Positions 43,840 through 52,746 of a DNA stretch of 64,000 nucleotides are shown here, one piece after another (position 1 is the first letter of the stretch; each line of letters begins with the position of its first letter). Origin of the DNA: Glutamicibacter protophormiae (GTDB taxonomy: Bacteria > Actinomycetota > Actinomycetes > Actinomycetales > Micrococcaceae); the NCBI RefSeq assembly GCF_014647495.1, contig NZ_BMPH01000008.1, forward strand, positions 62,001 to 126,000. Reading direction: 5' to 3'. A program made the position numbers and the translations under genes. The notes below the pieces were generated by a model. The model saw nothing but the letters and a program-made list of their open reading frames with translations, had not been told where the DNA came from and searched no databases.

Positions 43840-46149
43840 GTGACCGAAACCACGAGCCTGAATGAAGGCGTGGACACCAAGACTTCCGAGAACAAGAGCT
43901 CGGGCCTGGCCTCTTTGAAGATGACCCAGCTGCAGCAACTGGCTTCGCAGCTCGGCATCACCGGCGGATCTCGCATGCGCAAGGCCGACCTGGTTGCCGC
44001 CATCAGCTCCCACCAGCGCGGCGGCTCTATCGCCGCGAAGGACGCTGAAGCAGCCAAGGCCGCCGAGCCGAAGAACGATGCTGCCCAGGCGCCATCCGCC
44101 AAGGAAGCGCCAGCCAAGGCAGCACGCACCCGTCGTGCACCGAAGGCCGCCGCCGAGACGCCGCAGGCAGCCGAGGCCCCAGCCCAGGAGGCCGCACCGG
44201 CCGCCGAAGCCGCAGAGCCGAAGGCCGAGAAGCCTGCCCGCACCCGCCGTACCTCGCGCCGCGTGACCGATTCGGGCAAGATCGGCGCCAAGGATGAGGG
44301 AGCCAAGGCAGAGACCGCCGAGGCGCCGGCCCAGGCCGAAGCCGCGGTGGAAGCACCGGCCGAGGATGCCGCCCAGGCATCGGCCAAGGAGCGCGCGCCA
44401 CGCCAGCGCCGCAACACCCGCGCCGCCAAGGCCGAGCAGGGCAGCGAAGCACCGGCGCAGGACGCCGAAGCTGCCGCAGGCGAGGCGAAGGCCGCTTCGG
44501 CCGAGGCCGACGCCGCCGAGACCGCCGACGCGGAGAAGTCCGGCGATCAGCGCGAAGAGCGCCGCGAGCGCGGCAACCGCCGTGAACGCGGCAACCGCCG
44601 CGAGCGCAACAACGACCGGGGCGACCGCGCCGAGTCCTCCGAGCAGGATGCGACCGAGCAGTCCGAGGAGCGCCGTGAGCGCAACAACGACCGCAACGAG
44701 CGCAATGCCAACCGCCGCGAGCGCAACAACGACCGCGGCGACCGCAATAACGACCGCAACGAGCGCGGCAACGACCGTGCCGAGTCCTCCGAGCAGGATT
44801 CGGCCGAGCAGTCCGAGGATCGCCGCGAGCGCAACAACGACCGCAACGAGCGCAACGCCAACCGCCGCGAGCGCAACAACGACCGCAACGAGCGCGGCAA
44901 CCGCCGTGATCGCAACGATCGCAACGACCGCAACCAGGACCGCAACGACCGGAACAACCGCAACCGCCGCGGCCGCCGCGAGGACGACGAGCCGCAGCTG
45001 AGCGAGGACGACGTCCTGCTGCCGATCGCCGGCATCCTGGACGTGCTGGAGAACTACGCGTTCGTCCGCACCGCCGGCTACCTGCCCGGCCCGAACGACG
45101 TCTACGTCACCCTGGGCCAGGTCAAGAAGTACAACCTGCGCAAGGGCGACGCCATCGTCGGCGCCATCCGCGCACCGCGCGAGAACGAGACCCCGAACCC
45201 GCGCCAGAAGTTCAACGCCCTGGTGCAGCTGACTTCCGTGAACGGCAAGATGCCGGAGGACAACCGCGAGCGTGTTGAATTCAACAAGCTGGTGCCGCTG
45301 TACCCGACCGAGCGCCTGCGCCTGGAGACCGACCCGAAGCTGGTCGGCCCGCGTGTCATCGACCTGGTCGCCCCGATCGGCAAGGGCCAGCGCGGCCTGA
45401 TCGTCTCGCCTCCGAAGGCCGGCAAGACGCTGATCCTGCAGTCCATCGCGAACGCCATCACCACCAACAACCCCGAGGTGCACCTGATGATGGTGCTGGT
45501 GGACGAGCGTCCCGAAGAAGTCACCGACATGCAGCGCACCGTTAAGGGCGAGGTCATCGCCTCGACCTTCGACCGCCCGGCCGACGACCACACCACCGTG
45601 GCCGAGCTGGCCATCGAGCGCGCCAAGCGCCTGGTGGAGATGGGCATGGACGTCGTGGTGCTGCTGGACTCGATGACCCGCCTGGGCCGCGCCTACAACC
45701 TGGCCGCCCCGGCCTCGGGCCGCATCCTGTCCGGCGGCGTGGACTCCGCCGCGCTGTACCCGCCAAAGCGCTTCTTCGGCGCCGCCCGCAACATCGAGAA
45801 CGGCGGCTCGCTGACCATCCTGGCCACCGCGCTGGTGGAGACCGGGTCCAAGATGGACGAGGTCATCTTCGAGGAGTTCAAGGGCACCGGCAACATGGAG
45901 CTGCGCCTGAGCCGCCAGCTCGCCGAGAAGCGCATCTTCCCGGCGGTCGACGTGAACGCGTCCTCGACCCGTCGCGAAGAGCAGCTGATGAGCGCTGAAG
46001 AGGTGCGCATCATGTGGCGCCTGCGCCGCATGCTTTCGGGCATCGACCCGCAGCAGGCGCTGGAGGTGCTCACCGGCAAGATCCGCGACACCCAGTCCAA
46101 CGCGGAGTTCCTGATGCTGGTGAACAAGACCACACCGGACAAGCACTAG
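43840..46149 (+). CDS. rho: Transcription termination factor Rho with long disordered insertion
   Basis: 769 residues, GTG start at 43840 with AGAAGGAAC. Hexameric RNA-dependent ATPase. The N-terminal helical part (LKMTQLQQLASQLGITGGSR) is followed by a huge insertion: Ala/Glu/Lys-rich to about residue 230, then Arg/Asn/Asp repeats to about 380. The S1-like RNA-binding domain follows (VLENYAFVRTAGYLPG), then Walker A P-K-A-G-K-T at 525-530, MMVLVDERPEEVTDM and LDSMTRLGRAYN. Such insertions are known in actinobacterial Rho (Micrococcus) and widen RNA binding. Two near-identical repeat units (44623-44901) mark a recent duplication. Confidence 0.96.
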   Translation: MTETTSLNEGVDTKTSENKSSGLASLKMTQLQQLASQLGITGGSRMRKADLVAAISSHQRGGSIAAKDAEAAKAAEPKNDAAQAPSAKEAPAKAARTRRAPKAAAETPQAAEAPAQEAAPAAEAAEPKAEKPARTRRTSRRVTDSGKIGAKDEGAKAETAEAPAQAEAAVEAPAEDAAQASAKERAPRQRRNTRAAKAEQGSEAPAQDAEAAAGEAKAASAEADAAETADAEKSGDQREERRERGNRRERGNRRERNNDRGDRAESSEQDATEQSEERRERNNDRNERNANRRERNNDRGDRNNDRNERGNDRAESSEQDSAEQSEDRRERNNDRNERNANRRERNNDRNERGNRRDRNDRNDRNQDRNDRNNRNRRGRREDDEPQLSEDDVLLPIAGILDVLENYAFVRTAGYLPGPNDVYVTLGQVKKYNLRKGDAIVGAIRAPRENETPNPRQKFNALVQLTSVNGKMPEDNRERVEFNKLVPLYPTERLRLETDPKLVGPRVIDLVAPIGKGQRGLIVSPPKAGKTLILQSIANAITTNNPEVHLMMVLVDERPEEVTDMQRTVKGEVIASTFDRPADDHTTVAELAIERAKRLVEMGMDVVVLLDSMTRLGRAYNLAAPASGRILSGGVDSAALYPPKRFFGAARNIENGGSLTILATALVETGSKMDEVIFEEFKGTGNMELRLSRQLAEKRIFPAVDVNASSTRREEQLMSAEEVRIMWRLRRMLSGIDPQQALEVLTGKIRDTQSNAEFLMLVNKTTPDKH
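44623..44901 (+). repeat. Tandem duplication inside the Rho insertion
   Basis: A unit beginning DRAESSEQD (44623-44772, 50 codons) is repeated from 44773 (43 codons). Both contain ERNNDRNERNANRRERNNDR, and their DNA is nearly identical. The first copy has seven extra codons near its end. The unit is Arg/Asn/Asp/Glu-rich. Confidence 0.85.
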
Positions 46150-46162
46150 CGTCCAAAAAGCC

Positions 46163-46207
46163 ATGGCGTCCAGCCGGCCGGCACCTGCCCGGCCGGCTGG
46201 ACGCCAT
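46163..46207 (+). terminator. Terminator of rho
   Basis: A perfect 19-bp stem (46163-46181 with 46189-46207), loop CACCTGC, with no T-run. It separates rho from prfA. Confidence 0.75.
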
Positions 46208-46304
46208 CGGCGCGTCAACCACCGCGACGCTTAAGACATAGAATTTAACTCGGCCCCACGCGGCCGCTGGCCAGAGATGCGTAGAAAAAAGGAAGAGCAG
46301 CCCC

Positions 46305-47378
46305 ATGTTTGAATCCGTCAAGTCGCTACTTGAGGAGCACGCCGAGATTCAGGCGAAGCTCTCCGATCCGGCCGTCTACGCCGACCAGGGCGTGGCCCGC
46401 AAGCTGGGCCGCCGCTCCGCGCAGCTGAACGGCATCGTCGAGGCCTACAACAAGTGGCACAGCGCCACCGAGGACCTGGAAGCCGCCAAGGAAATGGCCG
46501 ACGAGGACCCGGACTTCGCCGAAGAGGTCGAAACCCTCACCGAACAGCTGCCCGAGCTGGAGGAGAAGCTGCGCCGCCTGCTGATCCCGCGCGATGAGAA
46601 CGACGCGCGCGACGTGATCCTCGAGGTCAAGGGCGGCGAAGGCGGCGACGAGGCGGCCCTGTTCGCTGCCGACCTGCTGCGCATGTACACCCGCTACGCG
46701 GAGCACAAGGGCTGGAAGGTCGAGATGATCTCCTACAACGAGTCGGACCTCGGCGGCTACAAGGACGCCCAGGTGGCGATCAAGGGCAAGTCGAACGACC
46801 CGGCCGAGGGCGTCTACGCCCACCTGAAGTTCGAGGGCGGCGTGCACCGCGTGCAGCGCGTGCCGGTCACCGAATCGCAGGGCCGCATCCACACCTCGGC
46901 CGCCGGCGTGCTGGTGCTGCCCGAGGTCGACGAGCCCGAAGAAGTGGACATCCACGCCAACGACCTGAAGATCGACGTCTACCGCTCCTCGGGCCCCGGC
47001 GGGCAGTCGGTGAACACCACCGACTCCGCCGTGCGCATCACCCACCTGCCCACCGGCATCGTGGTGGCCATGCAGAACGAGAAGTCGCAGATCCAGAACC
47101 GCGAAGCCGCCATGCGCGTGCTGCGTTCGCGCCTGCTGGCCCACCAGCAGGAGATCATCGACGCCGAGAACTCCGCGGTGCGCGCCAGCCAGATCCGCAC
47201 CATGGACCGCTCCGAGCGCATCCGCACGTACAACTACCCGGAAAACCGCATCGCGGACCACCGCACCGGGTACAAGGCCTACAACCTGGACGCGGTGATG
47301 GACGGCGACCTCCAGCCGGTCATCGAATCCTGCATCCAGATGGACGAGGAAGAGCGCCTGGCGGCGCTGGGCGAGTAG
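46305..47378 (+). CDS. prfA: Peptide chain release factor 1
   Basis: 357 residues, ATG at 46305 (AAAAGGAAGAG upstream). Reads UAG and UAA. GGQ at residues 232-234 in [17 protein letters not shown] and the RF1-type tripeptide P-V-T in [17 protein letters not shown]. Overall similar to prfB at 2895, with 17 identical residues around GGQ. It is followed 17 bases later by prmC, which methylates that Gln. Confidence 0.97.
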   Translation: MFESVKSLLEEHAEIQAKLSDPAVYADQGVARKLGRRSAQLNGIVEAYNKWHSATEDLEAAKEMADEDPDFAEEVETLTEQLPELEEKLRRLLIPRDENDARDVILEVKGGEGGDEAALFAADLLRMYTRYAEHKGWKVEMISYNESDLGGYKDAQVAIKGKSNDPAEGVYAHLKFEGGVHRVQRVPVTESQGRIHTSAAGVLVLPEVDEPEEVDIHANDLKIDVYRSSGPGGQSVNTTDSAVRITHLPTGIVVAMQNEKSQIQNREAAMRVLRSRLLAHQQEIIDAENSAVRASQIRTMDRSERIRTYNYPENRIADHRTGYKAYNLDAVMDGDLQPVIESCIQMDEEERLAALGE

Positions 47379-47395
47379 TCAGCGCCCGTACACCC

Positions 47396-48271
47396 GTGGA
47401 GAATCCGCTACCCGTCCGCGAGCTGTCAGCCGTGCGCCGCGCCGCGCTGGCGCAGCTCGCCGCCGCGGGCGTGCCCAGTCCCGCGGCCGACGCCGACCTG
47501 TTGGCCTGCCACGTGCTGCGCGTCGAGCGCTCGGAGCTGAAGCTGCGCGAACTGCGCGGGGAGTCCTTCTCCGAGCCGCAGTACGCGCTGTATGCATCGC
47601 TGCTGGAACGCCGCGCCGCACGCATCCCGCTGCAGCACCTGACCGGCGAGGGCCACTTCCGCTACCTGACCCTGAAGGTCGGGCCCGGGGTGTTCTCGCC
47701 GCGCCCGGAAACCGAGACCGTGGTCCAGCTGGGCCTGGACTTCCTCGCCGAGCAGGGCCTGGCCGCCCCGCGCTGCGTGGATCTGTGCTCCGGATCCGGG
47801 GCCATCGCCGCAGCGCTGGCCAGCGAGGCGCCGCAGGCCGCCGTGTGGGCCGTGGAGCTCTCCGACGACGCCATCGGCTACACCAGAGCCAACTGCGAGC
47901 CGCTGGGCGTCACGGTGCTGCACCGCGACGCCTCCGCGTTGCCGCCCGAGCTGCACGGCACCATGGACCTGGTCGTCTCCAACCCGCCCTACATCCCGCC
48001 CAACGCGGTGCCCCGCGAACCGGAGGTGCGCGACCACGACCCGCAGATGGCCCTGTACGGGCTGGGCGAGGACGGTCTGCAGATCCCGCGTGCCGTCGCC
48101 GCCGAGGCGCGGCGCCTGCTGCGCCCCGGGGGGCTGTTCGTGATGGAGCACGCCGAGGTGCAGCAGGAGTCGGCAGCCCAGCTGCTGCGCGAGACCGGAT
48201 TCACGAGCGTGGCCGGGCACCCGGACCTGTCCGGACGACCGCGCTCGACCAGCGGCCGCGCGCCGCGCTGA
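47396..48271 (+). CDS. prmC: Release factor glutamine N5-methyltransferase
   Basis: 291 residues, GTG start at 47396. SAM-dependent methylation of the GGQ Gln in RF1 and RF2. Five-helix N-terminal substrate domain, then the Rossmann methylase: SPRPETETVV, CVDLCSGSGAIAAALA and the catalytic NPPY (VSNPPYIPPNAVP, near residue 195). Cotranscribed with prfA and tsaC. Confidence 0.95.
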   Translation: MENPLPVRELSAVRRAALAQLAAAGVPSPAADADLLACHVLRVERSELKLRELRGESFSEPQYALYASLLERRAARIPLQHLTGEGHFRYLTLKVGPGVFSPRPETETVVQLGLDFLAEQGLAAPRCVDLCSGSGAIAAALASEAPQAAVWAVELSDDAIGYTRANCEPLGVTVLHRDASALPPELHGTMDLVVSNPPYIPPNAVPREPEVRDHDPQMALYGLGEDGLQIPRAVAAEARRLLRPGGLFVMEHAEVQQESAAQLLRETGFTSVAGHPDLSGRPRSTSGRAPR

Positions 48272-48308
48272 ACTACCCACCCACCACACCACATGAAAGA
48301 ATGATCCC

Positions 48309-48995
48309 GTGAGCACACGATTTATGGTCAGCAACGAGCAGGAACACGCTGCAGGCATCGAGGCGGCGCGCGCCGCGCTGTCGGCCCAGCGCTGCATCGT
48401 CCTGCCCACCGACACGGTCTACGGGATCGGAGCCGACGCGTTCAGCGCGCAGGGCGTGGCGATGCTGCTGGCGGCCAAGGGCCGCAGCCGGACCATGCCG
48501 CCGCCGGTGCTGATCGCGCAGTCCGCCACGATGGACGGGCTGGCCCGCGACATCCCGGACGAAGCCCGCAAGCTCGCCGAGGCCTTCTGGCCCGGGGGGC
48601 TGACCCTGATCCTGCAGGCGCAGCCGTCGCTGACCTGGGACCTGGGGGAGACCCGCGGCACGGTGGCGCTGCGCGTCCCGAACGACCAGACTGCCTTGGA
48701 GCTGCTGGCCGCCACCGGCCCGCTGGCGGTCTCCTCCGCCAACCGCACCGGCAACCCGGCCGCCACCTCAGCCGACGAAGCCGTCGCCCAGCTGGGCGAA
48801 TCGGTGGATGTGTACCTTGACGGCGGCTCGCGCGCCGCGCAGGACGACGCCGAGACCCTGCCCTCGACCATCGTGGACTGCACCGGCACCCGGCTGAAGG
48901 TGGTCCGCGCCGGCGCGATCTCCATCGAGGAGCTGCGCGTGGTCGTTCCCGCCATTCTCGATTTGGGACAGGACGACTCCGGCCAGGGCGCATGA
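48309..48995 (+). CDS. tsaC: L-threonylcarbamoyladenylate synthase
   Basis: 228 residues, GTG start. Makes threonylcarbamoyl-AMP from threonine, bicarbonate and ATP for t6A37 of tRNAs. YrdC/Sua5 domain: CIVLPTDTVYGIGADAFS, the lysine-rich AAKGRSRTMPPPVLI, FWPGGLTLIL, and SSANRTGNPAATSADEA. It lacks the extra Sua5 domain, so it is the short TsaC form. The stop overlaps the next start (ATGA). Confidence 0.94.
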   Translation: MSTRFMVSNEQEHAAGIEAARAALSAQRCIVLPTDTVYGIGADAFSAQGVAMLLAAKGRSRTMPPPVLIAQSATMDGLARDIPDEARKLAEAFWPGGLTLILQAQPSLTWDLGETRGTVALRVPNDQTALELLAATGPLAVSSANRTGNPAATSADEAVAQLGESVDVYLDGGSRAAQDDAETLPSTIVDCTGTRLKVVRAGAISIEELRVVVPAILDLGQDDSGQGA

Positions 48996-50110
48996 GAAGC
49001 TACGTCCTGCTGATCGCGTTCAGTTTCGCGGTCTCCTTCCTGCTTACCCCGATCGTCCGCTCCGTGGGCGAGCGGTTCACCGGCAACCAAAAGGTCCGCG
49101 CCCGCGACCAGCACGAAAAGCCGATCGTGAAGTTCGGCGGCGTGGCGATCATCGCCGCTTTCGCGCTCGGGCTCGGGCTGGCCAGCCAGCTCAGCTTCTT
49201 CCGCGGGGTCTTCGGGAACACCGAACCGATCACCGGGATCGTGCTGGCGCTGCTGGTGATCCTGCTCCTGGGGCTGGCCGACGACATGTTCGACCTGCGC
49301 TGGTGGGTCAAGGCCCTGGGCCAAGTCCTGGTGGGCGGGATCATCGCCGGGCACGGGATCGTGATCCAGTCCCTGCCGGTGGGTTCTTGGCAGATCGAGC
49401 ACAGCTGGATGCAGATCGCCATCACCATCTTCCTGATCGTGCTCACGATGAACGCGATCAACTTCTCCGACGGGCTCGACGGGCTGGCCGCGGGGCTGGC
49501 CGCCATCGGGGCGGCCACCTTCTTCGTCTACTCCTACGTGCTGGCCACCCATGTCAGCGCCGACGACTACGCCAACATGGGTGCGCTTTTGTGCTCCCTG
49601 CTGCTGGGCGCCTGCCTGGGCTTCCTGCCGCACAACTTTAACCCCGCGAACATCTTCATGGGGGAGAGCGGCGTACTGGCGATCGGCATGATCCTCTCGG
49701 TGGCCACCATCGCCGTCACCGGTGACGTGCAAGGACTCGAAGCGCAGCGCTTCCGCAACATCCCGGCCTACATGCCGATGCTGCTGCCGATGGTGATCGT
49801 CTTCCTACCAGTACTGGACCTTGTGCTCTCGGTGCTGCGCCGGCTGGCCAACAAACGCTCACCCTTTTCACCGGACGCCAAGCACATCCACCACAAGATG
49901 CTCGCGCAGGGCCATTCGGTGCGCCGCGCGGTGATCCTGCTGTACCTGTGGGCCGGCTTCATCGCCGTATCCGTGGTTTCGATCGCGTTCATTCCTGTCG
50001 TATTGATGATTCCGATCGTCATCTTGCTGTTTCTCGGTGTGGGTCTTGCCACATGGAAACCGCTGGTCGAAGACCGCTTCCGCGCACTGCGCAAGAAGCT
50101 GGCCAAGTAG
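48992..50110 (+). CDS. Undecaprenyl-phosphate GlcNAc-1-phosphate transferase (WecA/TagO type)
   Basis: 372 residues, ATG at 48992. Polytopic protein of the MraY/WecA family with about 11 helices. Active-site motifs: GLADDMFDLRWW (DDxxD), NAINFSDGLDGLAAG (Asn/Asp motif) and the cytoplasmic His motif SPDAKHIHHKMLAQGHS. It starts lipid-linked synthesis of a cell-wall polymer (arabinogalactan-like, teichoic or teichulosonic type). Position between tsaC and the ATP synthase operon is conserved in actinobacteria. Confidence 0.92.
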   Translation: MRSYVLLIAFSFAVSFLLTPIVRSVGERFTGNQKVRARDQHEKPIVKFGGVAIIAAFALGLGLASQLSFFRGVFGNTEPITGIVLALLVILLLGLADDMFDLRWWVKALGQVLVGGIIAGHGIVIQSLPVGSWQIEHSWMQIAITIFLIVLTMNAINFSDGLDGLAAGLAAIGAATFFVYSYVLATHVSADDYANMGALLCSLLLGACLGFLPHNFNPANIFMGESGVLAIGMILSVATIAVTGDVQGLEAQRFRNIPAYMPMLLPMVIVFLPVLDLVLSVLRRLANKRSPFSPDAKHIHHKMLAQGHSVRRAVILLYLWAGFIAVSVVSIAFIPVVLMIPIVILLFLGVGLATWKPLVEDRFRALRKKLAK

Positions 50111-50160
50111 CCAATCCGCCCAAGATGACGCTCCGCCTGACAACAATCTCTTTCTATCTC

Positions 50161-50169
50161 GTGTAGAAT
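50161..50169 (+). promoter_or_regulatory. Candidate extended -10 of the ATP synthase operon
   Basis: TGTAGAAT (50162-50169) is an extended -10-like element about 75 bases before the first gene of the operon. CTGACA (50137-50142) is a possible but distant -35. Confidence 0.4.
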
Positions 50170-50243
50170 TCAATGTGGATGTTCTCCCGGAACAGTTTTG
50201 TTTGCAGGGAGATTTGAGTTTCATCAGCATCGATAGGTGCAAC

Positions 50244-50714
50244 ATGGATCATCGATTTAGACGAAGGAAGGATGCGGACTTGGCTTCTGGTTCTGCCCGC
50301 GTCAGTGCTTCGTCTGCACCGAAATCCATCTGGTTGCCGATTCTTGGCCTGTCATTGGTGTACTCGATCATTGCAACTGCAGCCTTTTTCCTGATTTCTT
50401 GGCTCGTTGCCGATCTTGAGTATGCGTTATCCGGCGCACTTGCCGCCGGTGTGGTTATTGGCTTTTTTGCTATTGGCATTCTGATCGCTGAAGCTGCAGG
50501 GCGAATCCGTCGTTCGTGGGCCATGCCCGCGTTTCTGGCGACGTTCGTCATCAAGGTGTTCGGCGTCGCCTTCGTTCTGTTGAACCTGGGGTTGCCCGAT
50601 TGGGTTAACCGTCAGGGATTCGTACTTGCTGCAGCCATATCTCTCGTTGCCTGGCAGGTTGGTGAGGTCCGCGCCTTCATGAAGGCTCGCCTTGCCATCT
50701 ATAACGAGGAATAG
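50244..50714 (+). CDS. ATP synthase-associated membrane protein, AtpI-like
   Basis: 156 residues, ATG at 50244. A basic N-terminus (RFRRRKDADL) and four hydrophobic helices (IWLPILGLSLVYSIIATAAF; ALSGALAAGVVIGFFAIGIL; MPAFLATFVIKVFGVAFVLL; VLAAAISLVAWQVGEV). First gene of the ATP synthase operon, in the place of atpI, whose product assists c-ring assembly or Mg2+ supply in other bacteria. It and the next genes are visibly more A+T-rich than the rest of the window. Confidence 0.75.
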   Translation: MDHRFRRRKDADLASGSARVSASSAPKSIWLPILGLSLVYSIIATAAFFLISWLVADLEYALSGALAAGVVIGFFAIGILIAEAAGRIRRSWAMPAFLATFVIKVFGVAFVLLNLGLPDWVNRQGFVLAAAISLVAWQVGEVRAFMKARLAIYNEE

Positions 50715-50978
50715 GGCTTAGACCTCTGACTCTTATGTCGGAGAGATGCTGTGAGTTTGATAAGCTTACTAACGGGTCATTTTCGGCCGTGCGCTTAATT
50801 GGGTGCGGACGAATCGGATTCATCCTCGGGGAAACCCGGGGGTGCCACTTGTCAGAGTTGATGCTAATGGCGACAGCTGTGAGAAGTACCCGTTTGATCT
50901 TTTCTTCACACGGTGAAAGGCAGTTACCGCCAGTCACCACCTTTTGCCCGTGACCGTTACTGCAGAGAGGACAGCGCG
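50715..50978 (+). other. Leader segment between AtpI-like gene and atpB
   Basis: 264 bases without a convincing gene. GGTGA-AA-GGC ... GCC-AG-TCACC (50912-50938) makes a hairpin about 40 bases before the atpB start, and CCTCGGGG/CCCGGGGG-type runs lie near 50830. A second promoter or a translational control element is possible. Confidence 0.45.
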
Positions 50979-51791
50979 TTGTTCGCGTTTGCGCTCCCAA
51001 TGGCCTCAGAAGAAGGCGGTTTCGTACCGCCAACAGTGTCCGACACCCACCTCCCGGATCTTTTCCCATGGATGGCTGAGTACGGCACTGGTTTCGGCAA
51101 GCAGATGCTCATGATCGTCCTGTCGATCGTGCTCATTACTTGGTTCTTCACCGCAGCCATCAAGAACCCGAAGTTGGTTCCAGGTAAGATGCAGTACCTC
51201 GCTGAATCCGGTTACGCCTTCGTGCGTAACGGCATCGGCCGCGACATCATTGGCGAGAAGAACTTCCGTCCTTGGATTCCTCTGCTGTTTGCGACCTTCT
51301 TCTTCGTACTGCTGAACAACCTCTTCGGCGCAATTCCGTTCTTGCAGCTTCCATCGTTCTCACACGCTGGATCTGCATACGCGATGGCAATCATCATCTA
51401 CGGCACCTGGATTGCCGTAGGCCTGAAGAACCACGGCATTCGCTACTTCAAGCTCGCCGTAGTTCCGTCCGGTGTTCCGGGCTGGATCATGCCTCTGATG
51501 ATCCCGTTGGAAATCATTTCTAACTTCATCGTTCGCCCGCTGACGCACTCGCTGCGTTTGATGGCAACGATGCTGGCCGGTCACATGATCGTGATGTTGG
51601 CAGCTGCCGGCGCACGTCACCTGATCGTGGTTCAGGATTCCCTCGCCATGAACGGCCTGGGTGTTCTGGTCATCGCCGGATCGGTTGCCATGTACTTCCT
51701 GGAACTTCTGATCATGGTGCTGCAGGCGTTTGTTTTCGCCCTGCTGACCGCGATCTACGTCCAGGGTGCGATCGAAGCCGACGCCCACTAG
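50979..51791 (+). CDS. atpB: F1Fo ATP synthase subunit a
   Basis: 270 residues from a TTG at 50979, placed by GAGAGGA eight bases upstream; the frame is open to 50913, and ATG 51000 is an alternative. Five to six helices. The essential Arg facing the c-ring is in the segment PLTHSLRLMATMLAGHMIV. The proton channel residues lie in the last two helices (FLELLIMVLQAFVFALLTAI). Confidence 0.93.
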   Translation: MFAFALPMASEEGGFVPPTVSDTHLPDLFPWMAEYGTGFGKQMLMIVLSIVLITWFFTAAIKNPKLVPGKMQYLAESGYAFVRNGIGRDIIGEKNFRPWIPLLFATFFFVLLNNLFGAIPFLQLPSFSHAGSAYAMAIIIYGTWIAVGLKNHGIRYFKLAVVPSGVPGWIMPLMIPLEIISNFIVRPLTHSLRLMATMLAGHMIVMLAAAGARHLIVVQDSLAMNGLGVLVIAGSVAMYFLELLIMVLQAFVFALLTAIYVQGAIEADAH

Positions 51792-51898
51792 GCCTAAGCT
51801 CCACTTCTTCCAACCAAACAGATCTTCCTTGGGCTACTCAAGGAATACCTCACAACCTACCGGCACGAAGCTCGGTATCTTGAAAGGAACATAATCAC

Positions 51899-52111
51899 AT
51901 GTTGCACGGCTCCCTGAATATGATCGGCTACGGCCTGGCTGCTATCGGTTCGGCTATCGGCGTTGGCCTGATCTTCGCTGCCTACATCAACGGTGTTGCT
52001 CGTCAGCCAGAAGCACAGCGCATCCTGCAGCCAATCGCAATGCTGGGCTTCGCCCTTGCAGAAGCACTGGCCATCCTGGGCCTGGTTTTCGCTTTCGTCA
52101 TCGGCGCCTAG
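51899..52111 (+). CDS. atpE: F1Fo ATP synthase subunit c
   Basis: 70 residues, ATG at 51899, with GAAAGGA upstream and a small TACCG/CGGTA hairpin before it, suited to strong translation. Two-helix hairpin: polar loop RQPE (35-38) that binds gamma/epsilon, and the proton-carrying Glu55 in [10 protein letters not shown]. Gly-rich first helix [17 protein letters not shown]. Ring stoichiometry cannot be derived. Confidence 0.96.
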   Translation: MLHGSLNMIGYGLAAIGSAIGVGLIFAAYINGVARQPEAQRILQPIAMLGFALAEALAILGLVFAFVIGA

Positions 52112-52191
52112 TCTTTTCGCAACTGTAGTGGCCTCGCCACTATCGCGAGGCATACACACAAGCGGAAACTAGTAGATAAGGAATAGTGAGA

Positions 52192-52746
52192 ATGAACAGC
52201 ACTGACTTCATCCTCGCTGCGAGCGAATCGGCAAACCCGTTGTTGCCAAACCCGTGGGAAATTCTCGTCACGGGTGTTGGTTTCGCGGTCCTTCTGTTCA
52301 TCGTCATCAAGGTGATTGCTCCGAAGTTCGAGCAGTCCTACGAAGATCGCGTCACCGCGATCGAAGGTGGCCTGGAGAAGGCCGAGGCAGCGCAGAAGGA
52401 AGCAGAGGAGACCTTGGCACAGTACAAGGCCCAGCTTCTGGAAGCCCGCACCGAGGCTAACCGCATCCGCGAGGAAGCTCGCAGCGAAGGTGCTCAGATC
52501 CTCGAAGATCTGAAGACCAAGGCAACCGATGAGGCTACTCGCATCAGCGAACAGGCTCAGCGTCAGATCCAGGCCGAGCGCACCGCCGCTCTGTCGTCGC
52601 TTCGCACCGACGTGGGCACTTTGGCCACCGAGCTTGCAAGCAAGATTGTTGACGAAGCTCTGAAGGACGATGCCCGTGCACAGCGCGTGGTTGATCAGTT
52701 CCTGAACGATTTGGAAGCTCAGCAGAACGCAGGTGCATCGAACTAA
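52192..52746 (+). CDS. atpF: F1Fo ATP synthase subunit b
   Basis: 184 residues from the ATG at 52192, 9 bases after AAGGA; a GTG at 52186 is too close to that site. One N-terminal helix (ILVTGVGFAVLLFIVIKVIA) then a long charged coiled coil (AEAAQKEAEETLAQYKAQLL) forming the peripheral stalk. Confidence 0.95.
   Translation: MNSTDFILAASESANPLLPNPWEILVTGVGFAVLLFIVIKVIAPKFEQSYEDRVTAIEGGLEKAEAAQKEAEETLAQYKAQLLEARTEANRIREEARSEGAQILEDLKTKATDEATRISEQAQRQIQAERTAALSSLRTDVGTLATELASKIVDEALKDDARAQRVVDQFLNDLEAQQNAGASN

Noticed and set aside
43539-43865. 108-codon open frame in the rho leader, ending inside rho
   Set aside because: No ribosome site and no recognisable motif; kept only as a possible leader element.
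50735-50953. 72-codon open frame before atpB
   Set aside because: No ribosome site; the sequence looks random and it lies in a structured leader.
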